Part shown: one piece after another, positions 1 to 11,189 of the stretch
Position numbering within the stretch: position 1 is the stretch's first letter
Layout: each line of letters begins with the position of its first letter
From: Steinernema hermaphroditum
Taxonomy: Eukaryota; Nematoda; Chromadorea; Rhabditida; Steinernematidae
NCBI GenBank assembly: GCA_030435675.1
Contig: CM059621.1
Coordinates: 7,936,001-8,000,000 of the forward strand
Length of the DNA: 64,000 nt
Reading direction: 5' to 3'
Translations under genes and position numbers: made by a program
Notes under the pieces: generated by a model
What the model was told of the DNA's origin: nothing
What the model saw: the letters and a program-made list of their open reading frames with translations, nothing else
Database searches by the model: none

Positions 1-102
1 AGAACCACGTCCGTGGTGCCCTCGGACAGGGTGGCGATCACCGAGACGAACATCTACTTCAGCCAGTTGGAGAAGAGTTGGGCCATCGATCTGAAGAAGT
101 GA
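1..102 (+). CDS. Sre-like chemoreceptor, 3' end only (partial)
   Basis: Reading frame 1 from the first base encodes 33 residues and stops at TGA (100-102). The tail contains ETNIYFSQLEKSW followed by a short lysine-rich end. The same ending (xETNxYFxxLxxxW) closes all eight complete Sre-like genes downstream, so this is the last part of the final exon of another array member whose body lies left of the window. It would be the cytoplasmic C-terminus of a seven-transmembrane receptor. Nothing else can be said about this gene; the acceptor of its last intron is outside the window. Confidence 0.75.
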   Translation, partial: RTTSVVPSDRVAITETNIYFSQLEKSWAIDLKK

Positions 103-633
103 CAGCTTTGTTGAAGTGTCGCTCCGAATGAACATTTCTTGCCACAAGGCCATAGATGGGAAGGTCAAAATTCAGGGAAGTATTGCACACTTCACTCGAT
201 GATTGTGCAGCTAGCTGGAAGTGACCAAGAACTAGAAATGTGTGTGACGTCGTATCTCCACACGTAACGTGCTTCTTAAAATAAGGCATATTTCAAACAA
301 GGGGGAATGCTTTGCACTAGCTCACGCAAAGCCGTGGGATAATGGGCTTTGCAACCATGTGTTGCGTCGGGCATGGCGAAGATTACTTCAGCTTCTTTGA
401 TTTGTGTGTCTAGGAACGCTCTTTAAGAATTGTGACTTCGCCCAAGTTAGGTGACTCAGTAACCGAGAAACTTTGGTCTTCGCGTTGTTCTCTTTAGCGG
501 AATCATTTCCGCAGATTACTCATCGAGTGGAGTTCGAGGGCAGTGGCAAGGCTTTCCCCCTAACTGATTCGTACTTGTCATGCAACACCTGCACGTATAG
601 TCCTCAGGGTGAACGTTCTTCCGTCCTCTCGAC
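103..633. other. Intergenic, probable upstream region of the first complete Sre-like gene
   Basis: No coding segment recognised in this 531-bp gap between two array members. It presumably holds the 3' UTR of the left gene and the promoter of the right one; no specific motif could be identified. Confidence 0.4.
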
Positions 634-1853
634 ATGGCCAACGGCTCGACGTGGACTCTGTTCCCTTCGGAATGGAAAGTCATTCCCCCGATGTACATCC
701 CCTACGTGATTCACCTCGAACTCCTCTTCAACATCGTCTCTCCGTTCGTGAATCTCTACTTTCTGCTTCTGCTGAGACGACCCTTCTTCCACCTCAACTT
801 ACGACTACTTCTGGTGGGAATCGCCCTCTCAAAAGCCACTTCCACCTCTATTTCAGGCGCATGTTTCCATTGTCCTCATCCTCATGTCCCTCTCCAAGAT
901 CGTTCTGGATGTCCACAGTCTCGTCCCCTATCTCCACGATCTTCCCTACCATATTTTCTCGCTGACCGAGAGCTCCTTCCAGTACGGTTCCGTCAGTGTC
1001 TCCGTCCTGATCTCTGTGGAGCGCCTCATAGCCACAGTGCTGGCCGATAGGTACGAGAAAGTCCGGGTGGTGTGGCTCACCGTCTTCGTCGTCCTCCTTT
1101 CGGTATTCGCAACTCTCCCCTAACAGCGATGACTTGATGTTCAGTCGGTGTGGAATGTCTCCCTCACCTACTTCTCCTACTCGTGCCTGAGAACGGAACA
1201 CAAGACGCGGCCAGGAGCGCTGACGGACTCCCGAGAGAACGATCGAGTGGTCATTGCAGTGACCTGTGCCATGATTCTGAACGTCTTCGGAGTTTCTGTA
1301 AGTGGTGTGGAGGTGACGGTTCACCCACTCTACGAAGGGGTTCTTCTTCATCGGACGTCACAACCGAAACCACTGGAGAGCGGCGATGGAACGGAAACTC
1401 TCGCACCGATACCAGATCATGGAGAACATTCGCACGGCCAGGCAGCTCCTCATCGTTCTTCTCATCGCGTTTTTCGCGTAAGAATCTGCCACGTAACACA
1501 ACGTCATAGGATGTTTCAGTAGTCTCTACTTCTACATCGTTCTCCTCTACGTTCTGATCACCGCCGACAGATCCTTCATCGCCGACATCCTCGTCCAAAT
1601 ACTCGATCTGTTGTTTGCCATCTGCGCGATAGTCTTTCCTTGTCTCTTGATAAGGTGAGAAATATCCCTGTCGCTCTGCCGGGACTTGACTTCTTTCAGG
1701 ACACATCCACGTATGTGGAAAGTGGCGAAGCGGCAGATTTTGAGAAGATCGAAAGTGGGAGAATTTGTGCGATCGAAGAAGGCTCTAAGGGGGAAGGGGG
1801 ACAGCGATGAAGGGGCCATCTACTTCAGGCAGTTGGAGGCGAGCTGGAAGTAA
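634..1853 (+). CDS. Sre-like seven-transmembrane chemoreceptor, array member 1
   Basis: Predicted G protein-coupled chemosensory receptor of nematode sensory neurons, 335 aa. Exons: 634-813, 857-1102, 1145-1297, 1338-1477, 1520-1654, 1700-1853 (1008 nt, in frame to TAA). Exon 1 holds TM1 and the motif RRPFFHLNLRLLL; exon 2 holds TM2-TM4 with SVERLIATVLADRYEK; exon 4 holds LSHRYQIMENIRTARQLL; the C-terminus has THPRMW and ends IYFRQLEASWK. These ER-x-x-AT-x-YE and LS-R-YQ-x-ENIR motifs match my knowledge of the Sre family (Sra superfamily, Pfam PF03125). Introns are 40-47 bp, GT-AG. The ATG at 634 was chosen because it gives an N-terminus of the same length as the paralogues. The family call is from motifs, not a search; ligand unknown. 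Confidence 0.85.
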
Positions 1854-2724
1854 TTATGGCTTAGAATGGGATCTAATTTGAGTTGTTTACCATTCCATTC
1901 GGGACTTTGTATGTTATATATTTGTGTTTCACAACAAATTGAACTTGAAATCGCGATGAATGGACGTATTTTAAGGGAAGGAAGCAATCAGATCAGTCCT
2001 CTTACTTGACCAACAGAGAAAAACTCATACCAATTGCAAAGCAACGATGGTCGCGATGCCTGGAACCATGATCATGTGGTGACAGTGAAGCGAGACAGCC
2101 GTGATATGATGCCTGAGTTGAGAGATGCTTTTCTGTTTTATATCTGTTTATTTCTGAAGAGTGACAAGCAGAACCAATGTGAGCAAGATGGTAAATAGCC
2201 GCTGAAAGGCGACATTCTATGTCAAATACGTGAAGGGTATGATGGCAGAGAATGAAGAGAATCAAGAGCACAACCAACGATTAGCTCTTCTATTTCTTTA
2301 GCATCATGCTGCAGAGAAATCTATCCCAACGGCTTATTACGATCCTGTTAATAGATCAGCTCCACAATTGACAGCACCGCTCTGCAGGAATTTCACCTGG
2401 ATGCATCATTCGCTCCTTGTGATGTGTGACCTGGTCGTCGGTTTTCTGCTTCGACGAGCTTGCCTACACGGAAGTGTGCCCGATGTCTGTTCTCTGTTCT
2501 CAAAGCTTCCATAACCCGCTCATTATGTGCTCTCTTTCGACCTACTGTAAACGTGGCAATTTGAACTTGAATCGCGGAGAATTCTCGGGATCAACTGCAA
2601 CGTTCGCCTATAACTGGTCGAGTGTTCAAAGTGTACACTCGCATAGCTACAAATTTTGGCGCTTTAGTGACGGAGTCCCCCGCTTTCCGTGATTCGGTTA
2701 AATTCATTCCAACTGCCGGTCAAA
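1854..2724. other. Intergenic between Sre-like genes
   Basis: 871 bp with no recognisable coding exon on either strand; short open frames here lack splice-supported continuity or family motifs. Likely 3' UTR of the left gene and promoter of the right one. Confidence 0.4.
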
Positions 2725-3954
2725 ATGGGAGTGAACTCCAGCGGCGCTCCGCTGAGCGACCTGAAGGCCGTCGGTGTTATCTACGTCTCCTACGTCATCT
2801 ACTTCGAGATCCTCCTCCACTTGTGTTCTCCCCTCGTCAATGGATATTTCCTCTTTCTCCTACGGAGACCCTTCTTCCATCTCAACTTGAGAATCCTTCT
2901 GGTACGTCAGCCTCAGCAGGTGCTTTGAACGTCAGCCTTCAGGGTCAATTTTCGGTGACCCTCACTCTTCTGTCGCTGATCCGACTGATTCTCGTCTTCA
3001 ACAACTTCTTCGGCGGTTTCGTCGGAAAGGTTCCTCTGCACATCATCAACTTCTTGAATGAAAGCTGCAAATACGGGACGATGGACATCACCGTGCTGTT
3101 CGCTACCGAACGGATCTTCGCCACTTATCGCGCCGAGAAGTACGAGAAGATGAAGGGGACGCTGTGGATGGTCTTGTCCCTGGGCGCCATGGCAGGTCAC
3201 ACTCTTCAGAGCAGCATTGACCTATCTGTTTCAGTGGATGGTCAACCCCATCATGGCCTACTACATCTACCGTAATCTGAGGCAAAAGCAGAAGACCTAC
3301 TCCGGAGTGCTCACTGCAACCAAAGAGAACGACCGTGTGGTCATCATCTTGACGGTCCTGGTCCTCGCCAACATCGTCGGTCTCGCGGTAGCTCAAAGTC
3401 GGTCCTCAGGGGGCAGCCTCCCTGTTCTAGGTCTTCTTCTTCGTCCGGAAGTACAACCAAAAGCGATGGGACACAGAAGTGAAACAGAAACTGTCGCACC
3501 GATACCAAATCGTGGAGAACATTCGGACGGCCAAGCAGCTTCTCATCGTCCTTCTTCTTTCTTTTCTTCTGTAGGCGCTCGTTTGGGCTATTCATAGCCA
3601 AATATGTTTCAGAAGCGGCTTTTTCTACGTCGCCATGATGTACATGCTCTTTACGGACGACGGCCGGATGCCTGGAATAATCCTGCTTCAGCTCTTCGAG
3701 ATTCTGGCGGCGCTACTCGCCAACATCATTCCCTTGTTTTTCGTCAGGTAGGCCAAGGGGGGGGGACAACTGATCTGAAAGGATTCAGGACTCATCCTCG
3801 GATGTGGTCGGTCGTGAAACGTCAGTTTCTCAGAAGAGTCAAGAAGGTCAACAGCGCGAAAGAGAAACGACCCAAAGCAATTCGGCGATCGGAGAGCGTC
3901 GTTATGGGAGAAACAGAAATGTACTTCAAGCACTTGAAGAACGTCTGGAACTGA
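2725..3954 (+). CDS. Sre-like seven-transmembrane chemoreceptor, array member 2
   Basis: Predicted chemosensory GPCR, 339 aa. Exons: 2725-2901, 2943-3191, 3235-3387, 3431-3570, 3614-3748, 3789-3954 (1020 nt, in frame to TGA). Motifs: RRPFFHLNLRILL at the end of exon 1, TERIFATYRAEKYEK in exon 2, LSHRYQIVENIRTAKQLL in exon 4, THPRMW and YFKHLKNVWN at the C-terminus. The second intron (3192-3234) must start with GC rather than GT to keep frame: exon 2 ends ...GCCATG and exon 3 begins TGGATGGTC, as in the paralogues, whereas the nearby GT gives a frameshift. An upstream in-frame ATG at 2689 would add 12 residues not present in paralogues. Same family and role as its neighbours. Confidence 0.85.
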
Positions 3955-4760
3955 CGTCGAATGCGTGTTGCTTCTATAATCTGTGCTCAAATAGATGGTA
4001 AGAAAGTGCGAAATCCGACTTTCCCAATGAGAAGAGGACAAGGAGATGTATGTATTGAAAACGACATAAATCACGTGCAATAGTGCATCCACATCATGGA
4101 TACTTATGGAAAGTAGCCCGATGTGACCTGACCTCTTGTGAAACAAAAGTACGAAGATAGGGGACAATTCGTTCTGTCTAGTTGTTCAATAATTGGACTT
4201 ATCAGCTTTGGTTGTTGTTCTCATAATGTACAAATTGCTCAAGACCTTTGATGATCAAAGAAAGGGTCATAGAATAAATTCTGGCAGACTTGAAGACTAT
4301 AAGAAGATCGGATTGTGGATGCCGTCCGTAAAATATCGTCCGTCTTAAGCCTTAGGATGTGAATTGATACGTGAGGTGTTAATGCGAATCCTCTGGATAC
4401 ATAAATGTATTAATTAGGCGACCGTTCTAAAAATAGCGTATGCACAGGTGACTCGTTTTGTGTTTGACGAGCAGATGGCTGCAGAGCAGAGTGTGTGCAG
4501 TGCCTCCGGATCTCAAGAGTACAGACCACCTTTCGTCTTTGATTGCTCGCTTCGACGGCGAAAAACAAATATTTTCGCTAATTAGAACCACGCATTTGAT
4601 TAGTGTTCAGTTGAATTTTAATTTTCTGAAATGTATTCTGGCGTGCACAGCCTGGTTATCTCTCATTAGTCGTCGCCAAAGTCTTCTGAGAATCGGCCGC
4701 GGCCTCCGCCCTCGACTCGTTAGCCTCTTCGATGGTCAGGATACGTCAGATCTTTTTAGA
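3955..4760. other. Intergenic, with a dispersed repeat at its 3' end
   Basis: No coding exon recognised. The stretch includes a segment at 4381-4465 that recurs inverted at 22505-22590 (listed separately). The remainder is presumably UTR and promoter sequence. Confidence 0.4.
4381..4465 (+). repeat. Dispersed repeat, inverted partner at 22505-22590
   Basis: About 85 bp containing AATGCGAATCCTCTGGATAC near the left end and a CACAGGTGA..CGTTTTGTGTTT right end. The reverse complement occurs at 22505-22590 with only a few differences. It lies just upstream of array member 3. Too short to classify; it may be the end of a transposon. Confidence 0.7.
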
Positions 4761-6268
4761 ATGGATCACGCGGCTCCTTTTCAAAATGGTTCCATGCATC
4801 AACTACCCACCTATACCGTACCCTATGTCATCTACGCGGAGCTGTTCGCCGATCTGGTCGCCGTGTGCTTGAACTCCAGTTTTCTGTTTCTTCTTCGGAA
4901 ACCTTTCTTCCATCTCAATCTGAGACTGCTTATGGTAGAGCTTCTGGCCAGTGACTGGCGCCTAGGCCGTGTGTTTAGACGAACTTCTCGACGTTTCTGA
5001 TCCTCTTGACCCTCAGCCGCATGTTCATTGTCGTCAACTCTCTCGCTTCTTTCCTCTCTGACCTCGTCGGACACATCTTTGGCATTGTGCACAACGTCGC
5101 CATCTACGTCATCCTGAATTCTTCGATTGCGATGGCATCTGAACGGCTTCTGGCTACGATTCTTGCCGAGAAGTACGAGCGGTTCAGAGGCGTCTGGATC
5201 TCCATCCTTCTTGTGATCGTTTCCGTAGGTGAATCTCGAAAATTCTCTCAACGAAGGCGCTTTCAGTGGGCTGTGAACGGATTCCTTTCCTCCTATGTCT
5301 ACAGTATGATGAGCAAAGAGCATAAGACGTTTCCCGGGTGGCTGACACATTCGAGAGAATACGACAAAGTGGTCATAGTCATGACCTGTGTGCTGCTCGT
5401 CAACTTCTGCGGACTGATTGTAGGTGAAACGTCCTCGAGGAGTACTCTCGCCTCCTAGATCTTCCTTCTCATCGGGCGCTACAACAAGAAGCGATGGAAA
5501 GGTCTCCTGCAGCAGAAACTCTCTCATCGCTACCAAGTGGTGGAGAACATTCGGACGGCCAGGCAGCTTCTTGTCGTCCTTTTGGCCGCCTTCGCAGTGT
5601 ATCCCTTTCCTATCTCTAATCAAACCATGTGTCTGTTCAGAAGTCTCTTCTTCTACGCCGCGTTCACATACATTCTGGTGAGCGGTCACCGATCCACGCT
5701 CACTTCGGTTCTCGTCCAAACGTTCGATCTTCTCTTCGCCCTACTGGCTATCCTCCTGCCTTGCTTGCTGGTCAGGTGAGTTCTGATTGAAGGAACTGTT
5801 CCACAAGAGCCCAAGAAAGATCTTTTGTGTCGCTGAGAAATTGAGTTTGAGATGAAATGGAGACATTAATTGTAAGTGCTGCCGGAGTTGAGTTCGTCGG
5901 GCTAATCAGGAGGAAAATTAAATGAAAAAGCACTAAATGGGGAAGGGCAATCCAATAAAAATTATGTTCTTTTGAGTTTTGGTGTGACATTTCCCTCTGA
6001 GAAAAGCGAATGCAAAAAGGGTCTCATGTCTCACACATTTCAAAAGATACCGTAATCCACAAGCACACTTTCTAGCGCACTGTGGTGTCACTTTGTCTCT
6101 TTCAGAACGCATCCGCGAATGTGGGCGTCGGCGAAACATTTCATCCTCCGGGAGAAGGTGCACACTTCGTCGAGAGGCGACGTGATCCGAGTGCCGCGAA
6201 AGTCGACGAGTGTCGTCATGCAGGAGACCAACATGTACTTTTGCGAGCTGCAGAAGGTCTGGAAGTAG
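4761..6268 (+). CDS. Sre-like seven-transmembrane chemoreceptor, array member 3
   Basis: Predicted chemosensory GPCR, 336 aa. Exons: 4761-4934, 4979-5224, 5267-5419, 5459-5598, 5641-5775, 6106-6268 (1011 nt, in frame to TAG). Motifs: RKPFFHLNLRLLM ending exon 1, SERLLATILAEKYER in exon 2, LSHRYQVVENIRTARQLL in exon 4, RTHPRMW then ETNMYFCELQKVWK at the end. The fourth donor is the GT after GCAGT at 5598; this keeps phase 2 as in all paralogues. The last intron is 330 bp, unusually long for this array. AATAAA lies at 6283-6288, 15 bp after the stop. The ATG at 4761 matches the usual N-terminal length; a longer open frame upstream is probably not coding. Confidence 0.85.
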
Positions 6269-6630
6269 ATGCCGTCACGAGCAATAAATTATGCCTCTCA
6301 ATGGGTTGTGTCCGTTTGTGGTATCGATGTAGAAGGGTGGCAGCGTGGGTGGGTGGGCAGACACAAATTGGATCTGAGTCAATCTTCAGGTGCCTGATGG
6401 TGACAGTTGGCTTTCGATTTCTTTAGGGTTGGGGATGCATCTGGATAAACGATCATCCACCTGTTTTATCTATATTTCTTGGCTCAGGGAATGCGAGTGG
6501 AAATAGATGGTAATCACGCGATTATTTATGTCATCACACTTCCATTATGTCAGGCCTTTCCCTAAAAGTCGAGAGACTTATCTTGTATTACACTTGCGCT
6601 TTTCACGGCTGTTGAAACAACAACGAAGCC
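6269..6630. other. 3' flank and spacer
   Basis: Contains the AATAAA of array member 3 (6283-6288) and G-rich spacer sequence; no gene seen. Confidence 0.4.
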
Positions 6631-6950
6631 CTTAAAGCCCGTTTATACTCTGCGCGGCACAAAACCCCCTTTTTTGTGCGGCTTAGCTTGTGTGACTATT
6701 TACGCAAAACCAGATAAAACTTCACATTTTTGGGACCTGCCATGTAGCTTAACTGCCGCTTAGCTTCAACTTGAAGTTAACCTACATGGCATGTCCCAAA
6801 GATTTTTTCTGATGATAGTTTGATAGCCCGATCCGAAAGCATCATGACTGTGAAATTTTATTTTGTTTTGCATAAATAGTCACACGTAGACATGCTAAGC
6901 CGCACAAAAAGGGGGTTTGTGCCGCGCAGAGTATAAACGGGACTTTAAAG
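6631..6950. mobile_element. Non-autonomous inverted-repeat element (MITE-like), about 320 bp
   Basis: The left end (CCCGTTTATACTCTGCGCGG then CACAAA..) at about 6638-6690 is repeated as its reverse complement at about 6893-6942, so the ends can pair over roughly 45-50 bp with few mismatches. A second internal pair (CTACATGGCA / TGCCATGTAG) extends the foldback. Flanks carry TTAAAG on both sides, which may be the target duplication or the outermost part of the TIR. No coding capacity. Class not determined. Confidence 0.75.
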
Positions 6951-7761
6951 AGAGCAAGAATGTATCGTTTGGATTTTTTTTACACGATTTATCTTCCCGA
7001 ATCAACGGCTTACGCCGTGCAGGACGTCTCATAAATGCACAAAGAAGAACAAAGTCACACCGTAGCCGCTGATTTTCTTCTGGTTTCGGTGGAGCAGACG
7101 AATCCGAAAAGAATCCAGCGTTCCCATCAGTATGCGCGGGCGTCGAAGTCGTGAAGAGTTGATTCCGGAAGAGGCGCGGCGGCGGAGAACAGCGAACGGA
7201 ACGGAGGGGCATCTTCGGTTCGGCTGGCGGCGCGGACTTCGGAGTTGCAACGCTTCTTCGGCTTCTCTGGCGCGGGTAGAGTCGGGCAGTCATGACGAGC
7301 TTCTTGGCGAGACGGTGGAACTACGGCTCCCTGGTGTTCCAGGCCTTCTGGGAGCCGGGGCGATCATTGCGCCAACAGCGACGGCCGAGAACGACCGCTC
7401 ACTTAACTCATTCGGCTCAGACAGCCTCAGAGAGAGAGCGAGTGGACGACCCGACCGATCGCTGAACAATGTTGTGGGCACACATACACGCGGCAAGATG
7501 TGAACGTTCCTTCTGTTTCTTCTGCTTCAAGTGCTGGCTTTCAATATTTCATGTTTAGAATACATTAGCTTCAGATTTTTCACTGTACTTTGGAGTTTTT
7601 AAGTTCACACGGTGTATGGGAACGGATTATTTTTACGTGTGTTTCGAGTATAAGAATTGAAATTTGAAAGGAACTCGATATGCTAGAACGTGGGAATCGC
7701 CTATGTCCTTCCTGCTGTGGAGTCTTTGGTAAGCTGCGAGTCCTGAATGTACGATGTTCGT
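6951..7761. other. GC-rich spacer, no gene assigned
   Basis: 7.03-7.50 kb is noticeably GC-rich with overlapping open frames on both strands that contradict each other. None has splice-supported continuity or a recognisable motif, so no gene is called. The rest is AT-rich spacer. Confidence 0.35.
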
Positions 7762-7963
7762 CTACAAATATGGCAAGGCAGTGTTCGTCATAATCTGGTG
7801 AAATCGACGATTACGTCCTATCCGATAGACGTTCTGTGCCAGCATATAACCTCCTTTTTCGTTGAAAATCGAGGAACCGACAACATATTTTCCATCACTG
7901 ACGGGTCTACACAATTCTAATTTATTTAGCGACGCAAAGGCTAACATTATCCACACGATAGCT
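7762..7963 (-). pseudogene. Gene fragment Y of an unknown protein family
   Basis: An open frame on the minus strand of about 64 residues includes KLELCRPVSDGKYVVGSSIF and ends with a stop at 7762. It resembles the second half of the fragment at 8316-8590 (EFKLCRSV and LFDENWVYKSLQVGRIG there against KLELCRPV and IFNEKGGYMLAQNVYRIG here). The first half of that longer copy is missing, since the sequence just upstream does not resemble it. Either this is a truncated pseudogene or it is the last exon of a gene I could not assemble. Function unknown. Confidence 0.4.
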
Positions 7964-8315
7964 TGTTTACATCATTAACGGAGCAGTCAATAGGACAGAA
8001 GATTAATATATAATAGGACGACATACGATTTCTTCTTTTTATTAAAAGCTAGATGCTAAGTGTTTATTGTTTTTCTGATTCTTTCCGGTTCGCATTTTGT
8101 ATTCGCGGTTCCGTTGTAAAGGTACATCTCTCGATAACTTTTTGGCTACAATTGTTTGTTTCAAATTTGTCATTTCAAAGGATACAATCGCCTTTTCATA
8201 TCAGTCAACGGGACTCCAAAATATGAAGTACAATGTCTTACATTCTGTTACGCTTTGATCTGTACAATGCCTCCGCAGCATTTGAATATCTAATTTGGCA
8301 TTTTCTAGTTGTACT

Positions 8316-8590
8316 TTAAGCGCTCTGCAGAGTCTTTGCTTTTTCTGAGACCCCTATGCGACCTACTTGCAGCGACTTATAAACCCAATTCTCGTCAAAG
8401 AGTGCGTCCAAACGACACCACCGTTTCTATTATTAACGGACGGACCTGCACAATTTAAACTCACTTAGAGCCCCGAATGCATCATTCACTAAGTAAATTT
8501 GCAATTGAACTTTCGGCACAAAAGCGCATTCATCAGTTGGATCTTGGCACCGGTAGGTGACTTCCGGATATCCTTCTTTTAGGATCGGAG
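8316..8590 (-). pseudogene. Gene fragment X of the same unknown family, frameshifted
   Basis: A minus-strand exon-like stretch begins after a CCTTCAG acceptor (exon first base 8590) and reads KEGYPEVTYRCQDPTDECAF, then a tract ending EFKLCRSV. After that, similarity to fragment Y continues only if the frame shifts (GGVVWT in one frame, LFDENWVYKSLQVGRIG in the next), ending at TAA 8316. Upstream on the same strand (about 8.65-8.70 kb) is a hydrophobic start, MYVVASILVASA, that could be a signal peptide, but a 9-A run separates it and the phase does not fit. This suggests a decayed gene for a small cysteine-containing secreted protein. No known family recognised. Confidence 0.4.
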
Positions 8591-9226
8591 CTGAAGGGTG
8601 ATGTCCACTGGTGACTTTTTACAGCAGATGAGAGTTTTTTTTTGTGCCAGAGTTTCGAGCCGAAGCCACAAGAATACTGGCAACTACATACATCCATATT
8701 GTGCCGTGGTGTAGTGATACCGGCTCTTCCGGAAGATAATCGTCAGATTATTCGAATTGTCCTCTGTTATTTCTGAAGGTCCAAGAGTTTGTGGCTCTAA
8801 AATTGGCTACAAGAAACTTTCATTCATTCGAAGCTACATTTCGCTTCTTTTCTACTTTGCCTTTCGAGAAAAGTGGTCATTCGTGAAAGTACAAAGACAA
8901 TTTCGAGCAAATTGACCAACATATCAGATGTACTTTCAAGAAAAGATGCACATGTTGGGTTTGTACCTATGCCTGCAACGCATCAAATCCATCAAATGAA
9001 CTGAAAAGAGACGGTAGTAGGGCACCGTAAGACCACAAAGTTCTTTTCTCTATTCGATGCAATATTGCACCGGCGCTAACCAGAAGATAGGCGCCCGATG
9101 TTCGTGGGACTCTGCTGTCACGTTTGTAGTATTGCGTGTCCCGCGTGGAAAAAAGAGGCGAGGACGATGTGGTTACTTTGTCCCATTAGCCAACTCCTTC
9201 TTCGATCTGTCGCTCTTAAGAAGACA

Positions 9227-10802
9227 ATGGAAGTTCAGTCAGATATGGCTCGACCCTCGCCGGTGGTGACGATCCCCTACCTCGAGTACTTCGAGCTTCT
9301 TCTGGACGTCCTCGCCCCCTTCGTCAACATCTACCTGTTGGCTCTTCTGCGAAGACCCTTCTTCCATCTGAACCTCAGGATCCTTCTGGTAAGGCGCCTT
9401 CTCCAACCAGATCACCCCTGTTCAGTCCCAATTCTCCATCGGATTCATTTGCCTGACGATGTCACGGGTTCTCCTCGTCGTCCATGCCAAAAAGAACTTC
9501 ATCCCGGAAGTGCCACACACGATGCTGCACGTTTTCCACGACGGACTCGTCTTCGGGATCATGGACGTGTCCATTCTCATTTCCGTGGAGAGGATCTTCG
9601 CCACCGTTTGGGCCGAGAAGTACGAGGAGATGAGCCGGACGTGGATCACGATCGCTTCGACTGTCGTAATGGTATTCCTTTGGGGGCTAACGTTCCAACA
9701 CCCACTCGTTTATGGTCTCGTTTCGCTCAGAAACATCGACGTATCATAGCGTGCCGTTGCTTATTTACGTCAGGGGTTCACAAACAAAAACCGATCACCG
9801 CTCGATTACGTGAAAATAATCTTTTTGGGTGATTCTCCAAGAACGAAAGATGATGACCAACTGGTTCTCTCGGCGACTCATTTAGCATTTTCATTTCGAC
9901 TCATTAGCGGTTCATTGGAACACAATCTCATATCATATCGGAAGTAGGCCCGCAACGTTGAAAAAAGGACCTTTGTGGTTGACAAAATAAAAGCAATGGC
10001 CTTCCAGAATTTTCCGTACACCCTTACGAGTTCGCATTCCAGTGGCTGCTGAACACCTCCTTCGCCTACTACATCTACGTCTGCGTGAGTCGGGAGCACA
10101 AGACGCGCGAAGGCAGCTTCACGATCTCCAAAGAGGCGGACCAGATTGCGGCGATCCTCACAGTCGTTATGGCGCTCAACTTCTTGGGACTTCTGGTACC
10201 TCCAGTCATCGAGCGCCCCAGAGGCCTCCTCCTTCTTCTAGATCTTCGAGCTCGTGCGGCGCTACAACAAGAAGCGATGGCGCCTCGATCTGCGCAATCG
10301 CCTCAGTCACCGCTACCAGATCATGGAGAACATTCGCACCTCCAAGCAACTCCAAATGTTTCTGCTCCTCGATCTCTTCATGTAGGCGCCCTGACCGTGT
10401 CTCCTTGACCAGTACTTATACCCCCTCTAGAAGCGCCTACTTCTACGGAGCGATCATCAGGGGACTGTTCATCTTGGACAGCCGGAACAACATGCTCTCC
10501 GCCGTTTTCAGCCAGGTTTTCGACCTCATTTCCGCGCTCTCCGCCAGCATTCTTCCCTGTCTGTGCATACGGTAGTCAAACGATGGCGACTCAGATGCAT
10601 AACTTCCCTTAGGACACACCCTAAAATGTGGATCGCCGTTAAGCACCAGATCCGAATCAGAAGGACGGTCTGCAGAATCGCCGCTTCCCAAGGGACGAGC
10701 GCCGAAAGATCGGATAGGTCCATAGCGGCTGAGACGAATTTGTACTTCGACGAGCTTAGACGCACTTGGGGACACCTTCACACTCGAAAAACGAAACAAT
10801 GA
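9227..10802 (+). CDS. Sre-like seven-transmembrane chemoreceptor, array member 4
   Basis: Predicted chemosensory GPCR, 343 aa. Exons: 9227-9388, 9426-9671, 10043-10195, 10242-10381, 10431-10571, 10613-10802 (1032 nt, in frame to TGA). Motifs: RRPFFHLNLRILL ending exon 1, SVERIFATVWAEKYEE in exon 2, LSHRYQIMENIRTSKQLQ in exon 4, RTHPKMW and ETNLYFDELRRTW near the end, followed by an extra basic tail of about 10 residues (HLHTRKTKQ) that the paralogues lack. The second intron is 371 bp; the first is 37 bp. The ATG at 9227 lies in a longer open frame; it was chosen to match paralogue length, and a second ATG 18 nt downstream is also possible. Confidence 0.85.
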
Positions 10803-11189
10803 AGAGGACGGACTCCATCAATACTGTTCTTGGCAATCTGTTCATTGTTTGTTTCAATTGATGTTAGAAGGATTTATCTTCGATTCGGTCATAGGGTTGT
10901 TTAAGTTAAATAAAATGATAATCACCATTCAGGATGCTCACTTTTCTGTTCCCATAGGAAGCCCCGACTCGCAAACGTCATCGAGACGCACTAGTCGTCC
11001 AAATGTTATGCAACAGATTGAGGCTTATAGGCGTCAGTTCACATCAAGGACACCCGTTGCAGCACGCGTACATTTAGTGATTGTGAAGCATTCGAAACGC
11101 GGTGGAAAAAACGAGGTGGATAACCGACTCGGCCCTTAGCGCCAAAAGCAAATTCAAAAAACCCTTTTCCAGCTACCAAATCATACATA
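10803..11189. other. Intergenic left of the TIR element
   Basis: AT-rich spacer; no coding exon recognised. Ends in the TA dinucleotide (11188-11189) that flanks the adjacent element. Confidence 0.35.

Noticed and set aside
7029..7503. Overlapping GC-rich frames on both strands
   Set aside because: Both strands are open because of base composition; no splice sites or motifs favour either.
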